Counted from the first letter of the stretch, positions 1-9,322 are shown. The stretch: 64,000 nucleotides of DNA from Neobacillus nitrireducens (GCF_030915405.1 NZ_CP133262.1:2666001-2730000); one strand, 5' to 3'. Program-made: numbers and translations. Notes: a model not told the origin generated them from the letters alone.

Positions 1-204
1 AGAAAGAACTTTGTTAAAGCCATTTACGATCTTGTGCAGAACTTTTTGACCGATTGAAGTATTGAGCATAAACCAAGCGATAAACAACTGAACAGCTGCC
101 ATGATACCGACTGCACGATAGTTGATGTTTTTCTTATCGTTGGACATCAACCAAGCAATACCTACTAGAACTAGGATACCAATGATTGCGATTAGGATTG
201 ACAT
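1..204 (-). CDS. nupC: NupC-family nucleoside transporter, N-terminal part (cut by window edge)
   Basis: The first 68 codons of a concentrative nucleoside transporter (CNT) are visible; the rest lies beyond base 1. The translation starts MSILIAIIGILVLVG and shows a first membrane helix (about residues 2-18), a short basic loop (NDKKNINYR), and a second helix followed by LNTSIGQKVL, a pattern typical of the CNT N-terminus. Such proteins import pyrimidine or purine nucleosides with H+ or Na+. The ATG lies one base after the stop of the upstream AmiS/UreI gene and has its own strong Shine-Dalgarno (GGAGG near 216-221), so the two genes are almost certainly one operon. Family assignment rests on the N-terminus only. 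Confidence 0.75.
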   Translation of the reverse strand, partial: MSILIAIIGILVLVGIAWLMSNDKKNINYRAVGIMAAVQLFIAWFMLNTSIGQKVLHKIVNGFNKVLS

Positions 205-205
205 A

Positions 206-853
206 TTATTTTACCTCCAGAGGATGGATTTCTTGAATTTCTTGACCGATATTATCGTTTTGATCCGAAAACTTCAATCTGTAAAAACTAACAACAAAAT
301 AGACAATGGCTAGGATTAATACGCTAGTCCAAATTTGATGAACAATATGAGTATTCCAGATACTTAAAAAGTAAAGGAGCGACGGAATGGTCAACGTTAC
401 CCACGACTGAACAAATGCAACTTTCCCAATATAATGGTCGATTTTCTTACCTAGTGCATTTGATAAAAAGAACAGAAACCATAAAAATGCCCACATGCCC
501 CATGTTAGTGCATTGACAACATCATGAAAGTGAATAATAGATGTAAAAGTATATACAATTCCAATAATAGCAACCCAGAGACTGAACCAACCAAGCCCGC
601 TGCCTTCAAGTCCCTTCCATATATTGCATCCAACATATAAATAAGTTAACCCAAATAAGAATATAGATGCATCATTATAAAGCTCCCAATGATCTTGACC
701 CGAAACAATGATTAAGTAAAATGGGATGATTATTTGAATCGTTCCTATGAAAAGATTAAATATCCCCACACTTTTTGCCTCTGCTTTTCCTAACAGCATG
801 AGACTGTTAAGAAATAATACTGCACCTGAAAGAAATAAACCAACAAACCCCAT
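206..853 (-). CDS. AmiS/UreI family amide or urea channel
   Basis: A 215-residue integral membrane protein with seven hydrophobic segments (about residues 1-22, 28-50, 60-78, 84-106, 112-133, 140-161, 166-190) and little else. The N-terminus (MGFVGLFLSGAVLFLNSLML) matches the AmiS/UreI family, whose members let urea or short-chain amides cross the membrane. No urease or amidase gene is adjacent, so the substrate is unknown; pairing with a nucleoside transporter suggests nitrogen-compound scavenging (inference). The ATG is 34 bases from the nearest Shine-Dalgarno; that site instead serves a tiny upstream reading frame (855-881) ending one base before the ATG. Confidence 0.82.
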   Translation of the reverse strand: MGFVGLFLSGAVLFLNSLMLLGKAEAKSVGIFNLFIGTIQIIIPFYLIIVSGQDHWELYNDASIFLFGLTYLYVGCNIWKGLEGSGLGWFSLWVAIIGIVYTFTSIIHFHDVVNALTWGMWAFLWFLFFLSNALGKKIDHYIGKVAFVQSWVTLTIPSLLYFLSIWNTHIVHQIWTSVLILAIVYFVVSFYRLKFSDQNDNIGQEIQEIHPLEVK

Positions 854-854
854 A

Positions 855-881
855 TTAATTGTTGTGAAAAGAATTTTTCAC
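855..881 (-). CDS. Putative 8-codon leader peptide ahead of the AmiS/UreI gene
   Basis: A GTG start six bases after a strong GGAGGG site (888-893) opens a frame encoding MKNSFHNN and stops one base before the ATG of the channel gene. The only good ribosome binding site in this leader therefore serves the mini-ORF, and the channel would be translated by reinitiation. The mini-ORF coincides with a perfect inverted repeat. Expression is not shown; this is inferred from spacing. Confidence 0.4.
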   Translation of the reverse strand: MKNSFHNN

Positions 882-884
882 AAC
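861..884. promoter_or_regulatory. Perfect inverted repeat in the leader of the AmiS/UreI-nupC operon
   Basis: Ten-base arms GTTGTGAAAA and TTTTCACAAC flank a 4-base loop. It lies between the Shine-Dalgarno and the channel ATG and could be an RNA hairpin controlling translation, or an operator. The half-sites resemble Rex/Fnr-type TTGTGA motifs, but the centre spacing is too long for either consensus. Confidence 0.55.
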
Positions 885-983
885 TTTCCCTCCTTCACAA
901 ACAGGACTGAGTGAACGCTTCCATCTGTAGTTTCTAAAACACGTAAATAATATAACACAACTTTTGAACAAATGTTAAAACAC

Positions 984-1014
984 TTATGAAAAAATGTAAA
1001 TTATTTTTTCATAA
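984..1014. repeat. Perfect 12-bp inverted repeat in AT-rich intergenic DNA
   Basis: TTATGAAAAAAT (984-995) and ATTTTTTCATAA (1003-1014) are exact complements around a 7-base loop. It lies about 100 bases upstream of the AmiS/UreI leader, in the roughly 500-bp gap at 854-1358. It could be an operator for the minus-strand operon; no regulator is identified. Apart from this and the fragment at 1169-1273 I see nothing else in the gap. Confidence 0.45.
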
Positions 1015-1168
1015 TTCCCTAGAAAATGTCCATTTCCATATATTTCATAAGAATTTTTATAAAAATTTTTGAATAAAAGTGAAATTTTGTAATATTTACT
1101 TTGAAAAAATGTAAATAAAACTCACATAAGATACACTATGCAATTGCACTTTTTAAACAAGGGAGGAT

Positions 1169-1273
1169 ATGAAAGTTTCAATTGTAGAGATACAAAAAGA
1201 CCTGGAAGAGGAAATCCTCATTAGGTGTTATGAGATGTGTTGTGATATCAAGGCAGTATGTGCATGTGCTTAG
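1169..1273 (+). pseudogene. Remnant of a LytTR-type regulator (34 codons)
   Basis: An ATG just after GGGAGG opens a 34-codon frame (MKVSIVEIQKDLEEEI..IRC). It resembles, from memory, the N-terminus of small LytTR-domain DNA-binding proteins, which begin with an acidic stretch followed by IRC. It stops abruptly and no LytTR domain follows in any frame before the convergent gene end at 1359. The Shine-Dalgarno is only two bases from the ATG, which is poor. I read it as a decayed 5' gene fragment; a genuine short peptide is the alternative. Confidence 0.3.
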
Positions 1274-1358
1274 AAATAAACTGGAGTTTTCAGAGGAGGG
1301 ACAATAGGAAAAAGACCAAACGTCAAAGAAAAAATGTTGCGTCTTGGTCTATACAAAT

Positions 1359-2399
1359 TTATAATAAATTTTTTAATAATTTCTGTGTTTCTAACTGGAA
1401 GGAATCCCTATACACTGGATAACCAGGTTGCGAGTTCGTCCGTATTTGGGTCTGAAGTAAGTCGAGTAAACCCTGCATATCTGGATCATTTCCCTTTTTT
1501 AATTCACCTTTCTGGAGAACGTTCAAGTTTCCAAAAAACTTACTAATAGTTTGTAAGTAAGTGCCGGCCTCCTTTTGATCTGTTGAAGATAAGTGTCCTT
1601 CCTTTTCCCATTCCTTTAAGGTCGTTACTATGGTCGAAATATAATCATAGCATTTGCTCATCTTTTTGAGCTCCATATCATAATTATTAAGCAGGGAATG
1701 ATGCTTTTTGCCAAAAGGATTAAATTTCAAACTATTGGTTGCTGTACTTAATATATCCTTTGTAGAATGTAACTCCTGCAAAAATTGATTTATTTTGTTC
1801 TCTATGATGTTCCCTTTTTCTTGTCCCCATTCGACTTGGATCCAATTGGAAAGTTCACTAAGGATTTCTGAGAGTTGACCTGATAATTTTTCTAAAGATT
1901 TTGCTGCCTTCTTTGTAAAGTCTGGCGGGAATAAAAACATGTGAATCAAAATAGCCACTACTATCCCAATCATCGTATCCACTATCCGATCAAATGCATA
2001 ATCCTTAGATTTTCTTTCAAATGTAAATATCAGAACAATGGTGAGAGCTACCTGATGTATAACCGATTCATCTAATTTTAACCACTTAGCAATAAAGGCT
2101 CCTCCTAATATTAAAAGACCCAATATCCAACCATTCATATCTAAGTGACTAACAAGACTAGCCGATAAAATGATACCAATAGCCGTTCCTACCATACGGT
2201 GAAAAGAATACCGAATCGACTGATCTATCGTAGTTTGCAAACAAAGAACAACAGAAATGGGTGCTAAATATGGGTGATCAGAGCCCACTAATTTTGCTAA
2301 TTCCCAAGAAATTGCTGAAGCAATAGCCATTTTCCAGACCAAGGCTGTTTTACTTTCTAAGTTTTTCTTCTCCATGTTGATCTTCTTCCTTTCAGCCAT
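1359..2399 (-). CDS. FUSC/aromatic-acid-exporter-like membrane protein
   Basis: A 346-residue protein with an N-terminal membrane half (hydrophobic segments within about residues 25-160) and a soluble, coiled-coil-rich C-terminal half (about 165-346). This is the layout of the FUSC/ArAE (DUF939) family of putative efflux proteins. In-family patterns include an early helix with WKMAIASAISWELAKL, then HPYLAPISVVLCLQTT. The ATG at 2399 has GGAAGATGG upstream; a second ATG eight codons in (2375) is also plausible. It is monocistronic, with nothing nearby to suggest the substrate. Confidence 0.75.
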   Translation of the reverse strand: MAERKKINMEKKNLESKTALVWKMAIASAISWELAKLVGSDHPYLAPISVVLCLQTTIDQSIRYSFHRMVGTAIGIILSASLVSHLDMNGWILGLLILGGAFIAKWLKLDESVIHQVALTIVLIFTFERKSKDYAFDRIVDTMIGIVVAILIHMFLFPPDFTKKAAKSLEKLSGQLSEILSELSNWIQVEWGQEKGNIIENKINQFLQELHSTKDILSTATNSLKFNPFGKKHHSLLNNYDMELKKMSKCYDYISTIVTTLKEWEKEGHLSSTDQKEAGTYLQTISKFFGNLNVLQKGELKKGNDPDMQGLLDLLQTQIRTNSQPGYPVYRDSFQLETQKLLKNLL

Positions 2400-2533
2400 C
2401 CATCTTCCTTATGTTTGTCCCACTCAGAACTTTTATACGGTTGTTTCAAAAACGCGCCGATAGAACTGTTCAACCTTCCCAAGGGCTTTTTTTGATCCCC
2501 TAATATTTTCCGACATTTTTTTTATTTTGCATA

Positions 2534-2562
2534 TTGCCATTTATGTTTGTTACTGATACTAT
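2534..2562 (+). promoter_or_regulatory. Sigma-A-type promoter for the carboxynorspermidine operon leader
   Basis: TTGCCA (2534-2539), a 17-base spacer and TACTAT (2557-2562). Transcription would begin near 2570, producing a leader of about 540 nt before the ATG at 3114. Confidence 0.5.
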
Positions 2563-2625
2563 AGAAAGTGCGTAAATTGGAAAGCTAATATTCAATATAT
2601 CTGGATCTTTCCAAGCAGATAATTT

Positions 2626-2783
2626 TTGACCACTTCGTTTACGAAGTTAAGGCCATACGGACAGCCGGGTCAAATGCCGAATGGCAACTTTAGTTGCCTT
2701 ATTGATTGAGTTAGAAGCTCAAATTTTATAAGTTGGTTACTTTACAACCAGTGCATATTGCACACAACTTGTGAAACGGTCAA
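2626..2783 (+). ncRNA. Candidate structured leader RNA (multi-helix junction), class not recognised
   Basis: TTGACC (2626-2631) pairs with GGTCAA (2778-2783) to close a domain of about 158 nt. Inside are hairpins ACTTCG/CGAAGT (2632-2647), GGCAAC/GTTGCC (2683-2698), TTGAG/CTCAA (2706-2722), an arm AAGTTG/CAACTT (2730-2770) and a nested GTGCA/TGCAC (2751-2763). It sits downstream of a promoter and upstream of a terminator in the leader of the polyamine operon, the classic position of a cis-acting RNA. I do not recognise any known riboswitch consensus. A folded mobile-element remnant is the main alternative. Confidence 0.45.
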
Positions 2784-2947
2784 TAAGAGTAGTAAAAGTG
2801 ATTATTTGCTATATAGACTCTGATCCTATTATGATATATTTTGAATATTATTAAGCTTCCTTACTAATCCTTTAAGGACATTTATCGTATTAGTGTATGA
2901 TTTCTATTACGGTATTCTTATGCTTTTTAATATTGATGATTATATCT

Positions 2948-2995
2948 AAAGCAAGTGTGGTGCGCAGGTTTGCGTTTTTACACTTGCTTTTTTTG
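2948..2995 (+). terminator. Intrinsic terminator in the leader of the polyamine operon (possible attenuator)
   Basis: AAAGCAAGTGT and ACACTTGCTTT form an 11-bp stem followed by seven T. It sits about 120 bases before the ATG at 3114, inside the apparent 5' leader, so it may be conditional. A second possible promoter (TTGCTA, 18 bases, TATGAT, around 2807-2836) also precedes it. Confidence 0.75.
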
Positions 2996-3113
2996 TTGTG
3001 TTGCAGCTGCTTTAAAGAGGTTATGACTTTCGTCTTCATCGTTCGATCATCGTTATATTGTTATGGAATCCTCTTTGCTTTATCAAAAATTCTATTAGTT
3101 AGGAGATAAGAAA

Positions 3114-4352
3114 ATGGGAAAAGCACTTATAATCGGGGCAGGCGGCGTGGCATCTGTTGCCATTCATAAATGTGTTCAAAACAGTGAGGTATTTGAAGAG
3201 ATTTGTATCGCAAGCCGTACCAAATCCAAATGTGATGACTTAAAAGCAAAACTAGATGGCGGTAAAACAAAAATCACCACTGCACAAGTGGATGCTGACA
3301 ATGTAGAAGAGTTAATCGCGTTAATTAATGAAGTAAAACCAGATATCGTTATGAATTTAGCTCTTCCATACCAAGATTTAACGATCATGGATGCATGTCT
3401 AGCAACAAAAACACACTATATGGATACTGCAAACTATGAGCCAGAAGATACAGCAAAATTTGAATACAAATGGCAGTGGGAATACAAAGAGCGCTTTGAA
3501 AAGGCTGGAATTACAGCTCTTTTAGGCAGCGGCTTTGACCCGGGTGTAACTGGCGTATTCTCTGCTTATGCACTTAAACATTATTTCGATGAAATTGAAT
3601 ATATCGACATCCTTGACTGCAACGGCGGCGATCATGGTTATCCGTTCGCGACTAACTTTAACCCTGAGATCAATATCCGTGAAGTTTCTGCTAACGGAAG
3701 ATACTGGGAAAACGGCAACTGGATTGAGACAGAGCCAATGGAAATCAAACGCGAGTATAACTTCGCTGAAGTTGGCCAGAAAGATATGTATTTGCTTTAC
3801 CATGAAGAACTAGAGTCTTTAGCTCAAAACATCCCAGGAATTAAGCGTATTCGTTTCTTCATGACATTTGGCCAAAGCTATATTACTCACCTAAAGGCCC
3901 TTGAAAATGTTGGTATGACTAGCATTGAGCCAATTGAATTCGAAGGAAAACAAATCATTCCACTTCAATTCTTAAAGGCTGTATTACCAGATCCAGCTTC
4001 CCTTGGACCTCGTACAGTTGGAAAAACAAATATCGGCTGTATCTTCAAAGGGAAAAAGGACGGCAAAGATAAAACTTATTACGTTTATAATATTTGCGAT
4101 CACCAAGAGTGCTATAAAGAAGTAGGTTCTCAAGCTATCTCTTATACAACAGGTGTTCCTGCAATGATCGGTGCAGCGATGATCATGACTGGCAAATGGA
4201 ACAAACCAGGCGTTTACAATATCGAAGAATTTAATCCAGACCCATTCATGGAAGAGTTAAACAAATGGGGACTTCCATGGGTTGAAGACTTTAACCCAGT
4301 GCTAGTTGATACTTTGCCTGAAGAAAAAAAAGATACGGAGCTAGTTCGTTAA
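3114..4352 (+). CDS. Carboxynorspermidine synthase (saccharopine dehydrogenase-like)
   Basis: A 412-residue cytosolic oxidoreductase. It opens with a Rossmann nucleotide-binding segment (IIGAGGVASVAIHKC, about residues 5-19), and the body matches the Lys1/saccharopine-dehydrogenase-like carboxynorspermidine dehydrogenases. These condense aspartate semialdehyde with a diamine, using NADPH, to give carboxy-(nor)spermidine. The next gene, one base downstream, is the matching decarboxylase, which fixes the pathway assignment better than the sequence alone. The ATG follows GGAGAT at good spacing. With putrescine as the diamine the product would be spermidine; which diamine is used cannot be told from the sequence. 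Confidence 0.85.
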   Translation: MGKALIIGAGGVASVAIHKCVQNSEVFEEICIASRTKSKCDDLKAKLDGGKTKITTAQVDADNVEELIALINEVKPDIVMNLALPYQDLTIMDACLATKTHYMDTANYEPEDTAKFEYKWQWEYKERFEKAGITALLGSGFDPGVTGVFSAYALKHYFDEIEYIDILDCNGGDHGYPFATNFNPEINIREVSANGRYWENGNWIETEPMEIKREYNFAEVGQKDMYLLYHEELESLAQNIPGIKRIRFFMTFGQSYITHLKALENVGMTSIEPIEFEGKQIIPLQFLKAVLPDPASLGPRTVGKTNIGCIFKGKKDGKDKTYYVYNICDHQECYKEVGSQAISYTTGVPAMIGAAMIMTGKWNKPGVYNIEEFNPDPFMEELNKWGLPWVEDFNPVLVDTLPEEKKDTELVR

Positions 4353-4353
4353 G

Positions 4354-5481
4354 ATGCGGTTCGAAGAATTACCAACACCATGTTATGTAGTTGATGAAGG
4401 GCTTGTCGAAAGAAATCTTAAAATCCTGAACGGGGTTATGGAACGTACAGGAGCAAAGATTGTTTTGGCGCAAAAGGCATTTTCGATGACTACCATGTAT
4501 CCACTCATTGGCAAGTATTTAAGCGGTACAACAGCAAGCGGTTTGTACGAGGCACGTCTGGGTTACGAGGAAATGGGCAAAGAAAATCATGTCTTTGCCC
4601 CTGCCTATCGTGAGGATGAAATGGATCAAATCATCTCTATTTGCGATCATATCATCTTTAACTCGTTCTCACAGTTAGAAAAATTTAAAGATATAGCTCT
4701 TCAAGCTGGCAGGAAAGTTGGCTTGCGGATCAATCCTGAATGCTCCACACAAATTGGGCATGCCATTTATGATCCGTGTTCACCGGGTTCAAGGTTCGGT
4801 GTAACCCGTGAGCATTTTCGTCCTGATTTGCTCGAAGGTGTTTCAGGGCTGCATTTTCACACCCTTTGCCAGCAAAACTCAGATGACTTAGAGACCACTC
4901 TAAATGCTTTCGAAGAAAAGTTTGGGGAATGGCTTCCTCAAATGGAATGGGTCAACTTTGGCGGCGGGCACCATATTACGAGAGAAGATTATGATATCCC
5001 ACGCTTGGAAGCATGTATTAAGAGAATGCAAGATAACTATGGTTTAGAAGTCTATCTTGAGCCGGGAGAAGCGATTGCTCTCAATGCAGGTTTCTTGATT
5101 ACATCCGTTCTTGATCTCCATCAGAACGGATTGGAGATTGCGATTCTTGACACTTCTGCCAGCTGCCACATGCCTGATGTATTGGAAATGCCGTATCGCC
5201 CCCCTCTTTTTGGATCAGGCGAAGCCGGAGAAAAGCCATTTACCTATCGACTTGGCGGGCAAACCTGCCTGACAGGCGATGTCATTGGCGATTATTCTTT
5301 TGATCAGCCATTAAAGAGCGGCGATCGGTTAGTATTTGGTGATATGGCCATTTATACAATGGTCAAAAACACCACCTTTAACGGGATGCCATTACCAGCC
5401 ATCGCTGTTCAAGATAAAGATGGAGATTGCCGTATCGTTCGCGAATTTGGCTATCAAGATTTTAAAATGAGACTTGCTTAA
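4354..5481 (+). CDS. nspC: Carboxynorspermidine decarboxylase
   Basis: A 375-residue PLP enzyme of the alanine-racemase-fold decarboxylases, producing (nor)spermidine from its carboxy form. The N-terminal TPCYVVDE and the lysine in LAQKAFS (about residue 41, expected to bind PLP) are visible, as are FGGGHH, a C-terminal SCHMPDVLEMPYRP segment, and the GQTCLTGD and FGDMAIYT motifs typical of NspC. It starts one base after the synthase stop, so the two are translationally coupled. Length agrees with the family (about 375-390). Confidence 0.88.
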   Translation: MRFEELPTPCYVVDEGLVERNLKILNGVMERTGAKIVLAQKAFSMTTMYPLIGKYLSGTTASGLYEARLGYEEMGKENHVFAPAYREDEMDQIISICDHIIFNSFSQLEKFKDIALQAGRKVGLRINPECSTQIGHAIYDPCSPGSRFGVTREHFRPDLLEGVSGLHFHTLCQQNSDDLETTLNAFEEKFGEWLPQMEWVNFGGGHHITREDYDIPRLEACIKRMQDNYGLEVYLEPGEAIALNAGFLITSVLDLHQNGLEIAILDTSASCHMPDVLEMPYRPPLFGSGEAGEKPFTYRLGGQTCLTGDVIGDYSFDQPLKSGDRLVFGDMAIYTMVKNTTFNGMPLPAIAVQDKDGDCRIVREFGYQDFKMRLA

Positions 5482-5499
5482 CAGACGATTATTTATAAA

Positions 5500-5582
5500 A
5501 GAAGTGCATTCGAGGATGCCGCTTCTTCTACATAAATATCTATAAAAAAACCAGATTCTGAAATATGAATCTGGGTTTTTTT
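5500..5582 (+). terminator. Two hairpins ending the polyamine operon
   Basis: An imperfect hairpin (5500-5527; AGAAG..GCAT/ATGC..CTTCT) is followed by a clear intrinsic terminator: AACCAGATTC/GAATCTGGGTT with a run of T at 5576-5582. Confidence 0.75.
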
Positions 5583-5675
5583 ACTGATGAAAGTAATCTG
5601 AATCTTTTATGAAAATTAGTATTTTGATTGTTAAGGAGAATAGAAGTTCCGACTCCGATGGACAAAATCCCCTTT

Positions 5676-5724
5676 AAAAAACCCGGATGAGGCACTTGTT
5701 TAGAAGTGCCCATTATCCGGGTTT
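5676..5724 (-). terminator. Terminator of the 6-phospho-beta-glucosidase gene
   Basis: AAACCCGGAT (5679-5688) pairs with ATCCGGGTTT (5715-5724), with an inner GCACTT/AAGTGC helix. Read on the minus strand it ends in a T run, correctly placed after the stop at 5754. Confidence 0.75.
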
Positions 5725-5753
5725 ACATTCATCCCGACTGCTGCAGGGAGTGA

Positions 5754-7211
<1,458 letters not shown>

Positions 7212-7335
7212 TCACTACCGTGAATAATTTCTGATCTAATGTAATGTCTTTAATATTTTCGATAATAATTTCTTTAAACGCATGTGTATTTGTAATGAAA
7301 AGAGCTTACTTTTAAAATTATAAGGTAATATTAAT

Positions 7336-7376
7336 ATTGTACGGGTATAATTCATTATAATTGTACCGGTATAATT
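7336..7376. promoter_or_regulatory. Direct repeat operator between bgl gene and its GntR regulator
   Basis: ATTGTACGGGTATAATT (7336-7352) and ATTGTACCGGTATAATT (7360-7376) differ at one base and start 24 bp apart. Each has an internal near-palindrome (GTAC..GTAT). They are probable binding sites for the adjacent GntR/UTRA protein (inference). Confidence 0.6.
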
Positions 7377-7429
7377 TATCAATACCCAAATAATATAATT
7401 ATAAGCACATAATATTTTTGTTCGGTTTA

Positions 7430-7438
7430 TGCTATAAT
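7430..7438 (+). promoter_or_regulatory. Extended -10 promoter of the GntR gene
   Basis: TGCTATAAT: a perfect TATAAT with an upstream TG, about 45 bases before the start codon. No strong -35 is visible, as is usual for extended -10 promoters. Confidence 0.55.
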
Positions 7439-7480
7439 TCTAATAATGAAGCAAGTAAATTTAACTAATGAGGAATGCAT

Positions 7481-8191
7481 ATGTTAAAGTACCAGCAAAT
7501 CGCATTTGAAATAGAAAAATATATTGAAGATAATTCCCTTCTACAAGGAGATAAACTTCCAGTTTTAGAAACTCTAATGACTCAATTTGAAGTGAGCAAA
7601 AGCACCATTACGAAATCTTTAGAACTATTGGAGAAAAAAGGGGTCGTTTTTCAAGTCAGAGGCAGCGGAATTTTTGTGAGAAGGCATAAAAGAAAAGGAT
7701 ATATTAGTTTGCTTTCGAATCAAGGATTTAAATCGGACCTTGAGGATTTCCATGTAACTTCGAAAGTAATTGAATTGGAGTTAAGAAAACCAACCCAAGA
7801 AGCAGCTGATAATTTAAATCTTACGCTCAATGATGATGTCTATTATGTAAAACGAGTCCGGTATATTAACGGACAAACCTTATGTTATGAAGAATCTTAC
7901 TATAATAAATCGATCGTTACGTATTTGAATGAGGAAATTGTTTCAGAATCGATCTTTCATTACATTAGGGAGGGGTTAGGATTAAAGGTTGGTTTTTCAG
8001 ATATATTCCTTCATGTCGATAAACTAAATGAGGAGGAAGCCGAGTATTTAGGGTTAGAGACTGGTGCGCCCAAACTTTACGTCGAAACGATCTTTCATTT
8101 AACCAATGGTCAGCCCTTCGACTTTTCCAAAGTAACCTATAACTATCAGCAATCCCAATTCTTTATTCAAGCGACTAATCATTTATTATAA
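7481..8191 (+). CDS. GntR family transcriptional regulator with UTRA domain
   Basis: About 236 residues: an N-terminal winged helix (about 1-70; QIAFEIEKYIEDN, then VSKSTITKSLELLEKKGVV) and a C-terminal UTRA effector domain (about 85-236) with YVKRVRYINGQ and ETIFHLTNGQPFDFSKVTY. It probably represses the divergent 6-phospho-beta-glucosidase in the absence of a sugar phosphate, using the paired operators in the gap (inference from layout). The ATG at 7481 fits GAGGA six bases upstream; an ATG two codons earlier is too close to that site. Confidence 0.85.
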   Translation: MLKYQQIAFEIEKYIEDNSLLQGDKLPVLETLMTQFEVSKSTITKSLELLEKKGVVFQVRGSGIFVRRHKRKGYISLLSNQGFKSDLEDFHVTSKVIELELRKPTQEAADNLNLTLNDDVYYVKRVRYINGQTLCYEESYYNKSIVTYLNEEIVSESIFHYIREGLGLKVGFSDIFLHVDKLNEEEAEYLGLETGAPKLYVETIFHLTNGQPFDFSKVTYNYQQSQFFIQATNHLL

Positions 8192-8277
8192 AAACAAAGG
8201 ATTGTAAAGCAAAAAATTAAACCTGAACAACATCCTCTAGTGACTAACGGGATGAGGTAGCATTCTAGACAAAAAAA

Positions 8278-8330
8278 AGTAAGCTGGACCAGATATGTCA
8301 TTAAGATATATCTGGTCTAGCTTATTTTTT
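8278..8330 (+). terminator. Terminator after the GntR gene
   Basis: AAGCTGGACCAGATAT pairs with ATATCTGGTCTAGCTT (one mismatch) followed by ATTTTTT. It may serve both the GntR gene and the convergent IclR gene. Confidence 0.8.
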
Positions 8331-8355
8331 CGTTTTGCTATGGTCCTTATTACTT

Positions 8356-9126
8356 TCATTTGTTACCAAGGTGCTGGTTAATTGTTTGACATGTATTACG
8401 AAGGGCAGCCGCAAGCTTCTCTTCCTTGCCATAAAAACGAGAAGATGGGAGCGGAATCGATATCGCCCTTAAATTCCCCATTTGATCAGAAATAGCTGCA
8501 CCCACCGCACATATTCCTTGGATATGTTCTTCCTTGGCAAAAGCAACTCCCTCTTTACGAACCACTTCTAGTTCCTTTAACAATTCATACCGGCTTGTAA
8601 TCGTATGATCATTGTACCGTGGCAGTTCTTCAGGTAACAATCTCTCGACCTCAGCTATTGGCAAAGCGGCTAGTATGGCCTTTCCGTTTGCCGTGCAGTG
8701 TAATGGAAAGGAAACACCAGGTTGTGAAGTCGCTTGTAATGGATGCGGAGCAATAATTTGATCCACGAAAAGCACCTTCCCGTTATCTAATACGGACAGG
8801 TCCACTGTTTCATTGACTTGGCTTGATAATTGGATTAAAAATGGTCGAACTTCCTCCCTTAAATCACTCTGGACAGCAGCCCCAAGTATCGCAAGCTCAG
8901 GTCCCAGACGGAATCCTTCTTCAGAGGAAACGGCTGCTACAAACTTTTCCTGTTCTAGTGTAGCAACAATTCTTTGAACCGTAGATCTAGCCAGGCCCAC
9001 TTCTTTGGCAATTTTCGACAGACTTAACCCTTTGGGATGATCTTTAAGTGCCCTTAGAATATTAGCCGCACGAGAGATCACTTGAACCGTAGATAGTTTC
9101 GTTTGATCCTGTTTATCATTGTTCAA
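8356..9126 (-). CDS. IclR family transcriptional regulator
   Basis: About 256 residues: an N-terminal winged helix (about 15-75; SRAANILRALKDHPKGLSL, then KEVGLARSTVQRIVATLEQE) and the IclR effector domain (about 85-256), with HCTANGKAILAAL and a C-terminal GICAVGAAISD motif. A TTG at 9126, nine bases from AAGGAG, is preferred to an earlier TTG at 9147 that would overlap the ribosome site. It is divergent from a Gfo/Idh/MocA dehydrogenase, its likely target. Confidence 0.82.
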   Translation of the reverse strand: MNNDKQDQTKLSTVQVISRAANILRALKDHPKGLSLSKIAKEVGLARSTVQRIVATLEQEKFVAAVSSEEGFRLGPELAILGAAVQSDLREEVRPFLIQLSSQVNETVDLSVLDNGKVLFVDQIIAPHPLQATSQPGVSFPLHCTANGKAILAALPIAEVERLLPEELPRYNDHTITSRYELLKELEVVRKEGVAFAKEEHIQGICAVGAAISDQMGNLRAISIPLPSSRFYGKEEKLAAALRNTCQTINQHLGNK

Positions 9127-9253
9127 GAGTATGAACTCCTTCCACAAATATATCCATCTATTATACCTGAAATATGAATCGCTTTTGTATATTGAATCGT
9201 GGAACGCATATGTTTTAAAGAATCATCAAGAAAATTGTGGAAAAAGTTAGTGA

Positions 9254-9283
9254 TTGACAGATGAATTTCCTAACTAATATACT
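9254..9283 (+). promoter_or_regulatory. Sigma-A promoter of the Gfo/Idh/MocA gene
   Basis: TTGACA, 18-base spacer, TATACT. It gives a leader of about 120 nt before the ATG at 9413. Confidence 0.65.
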
Positions 9284-9309
9284 TTAGTTAACACAAATGA
9301 TACAAGTGT

Positions 9310-9322
9310 ACCACGATGTGGT
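9310..9322. promoter_or_regulatory. Inverted repeat, possible IclR operator
   Basis: ACCAC-GAT-GTGGT lies about 30 bases past the -10 box, where a repressor could block transcription. Short, so modest confidence. Confidence 0.35.

Noticed and set aside
861..884. Rex or Fnr binding site
   Set aside because: Half-sites look right (TTGTGA/TCACAA) but the spacing (22 bp overall, TGTGA-N10-TCACA) fits neither consensus.
2626..2783. T-box or known riboswitch
   Set aside because: No AGGGTGGNACCGCG T-box motif and no consensus of the classes I can recall; kept only as an unclassified candidate.
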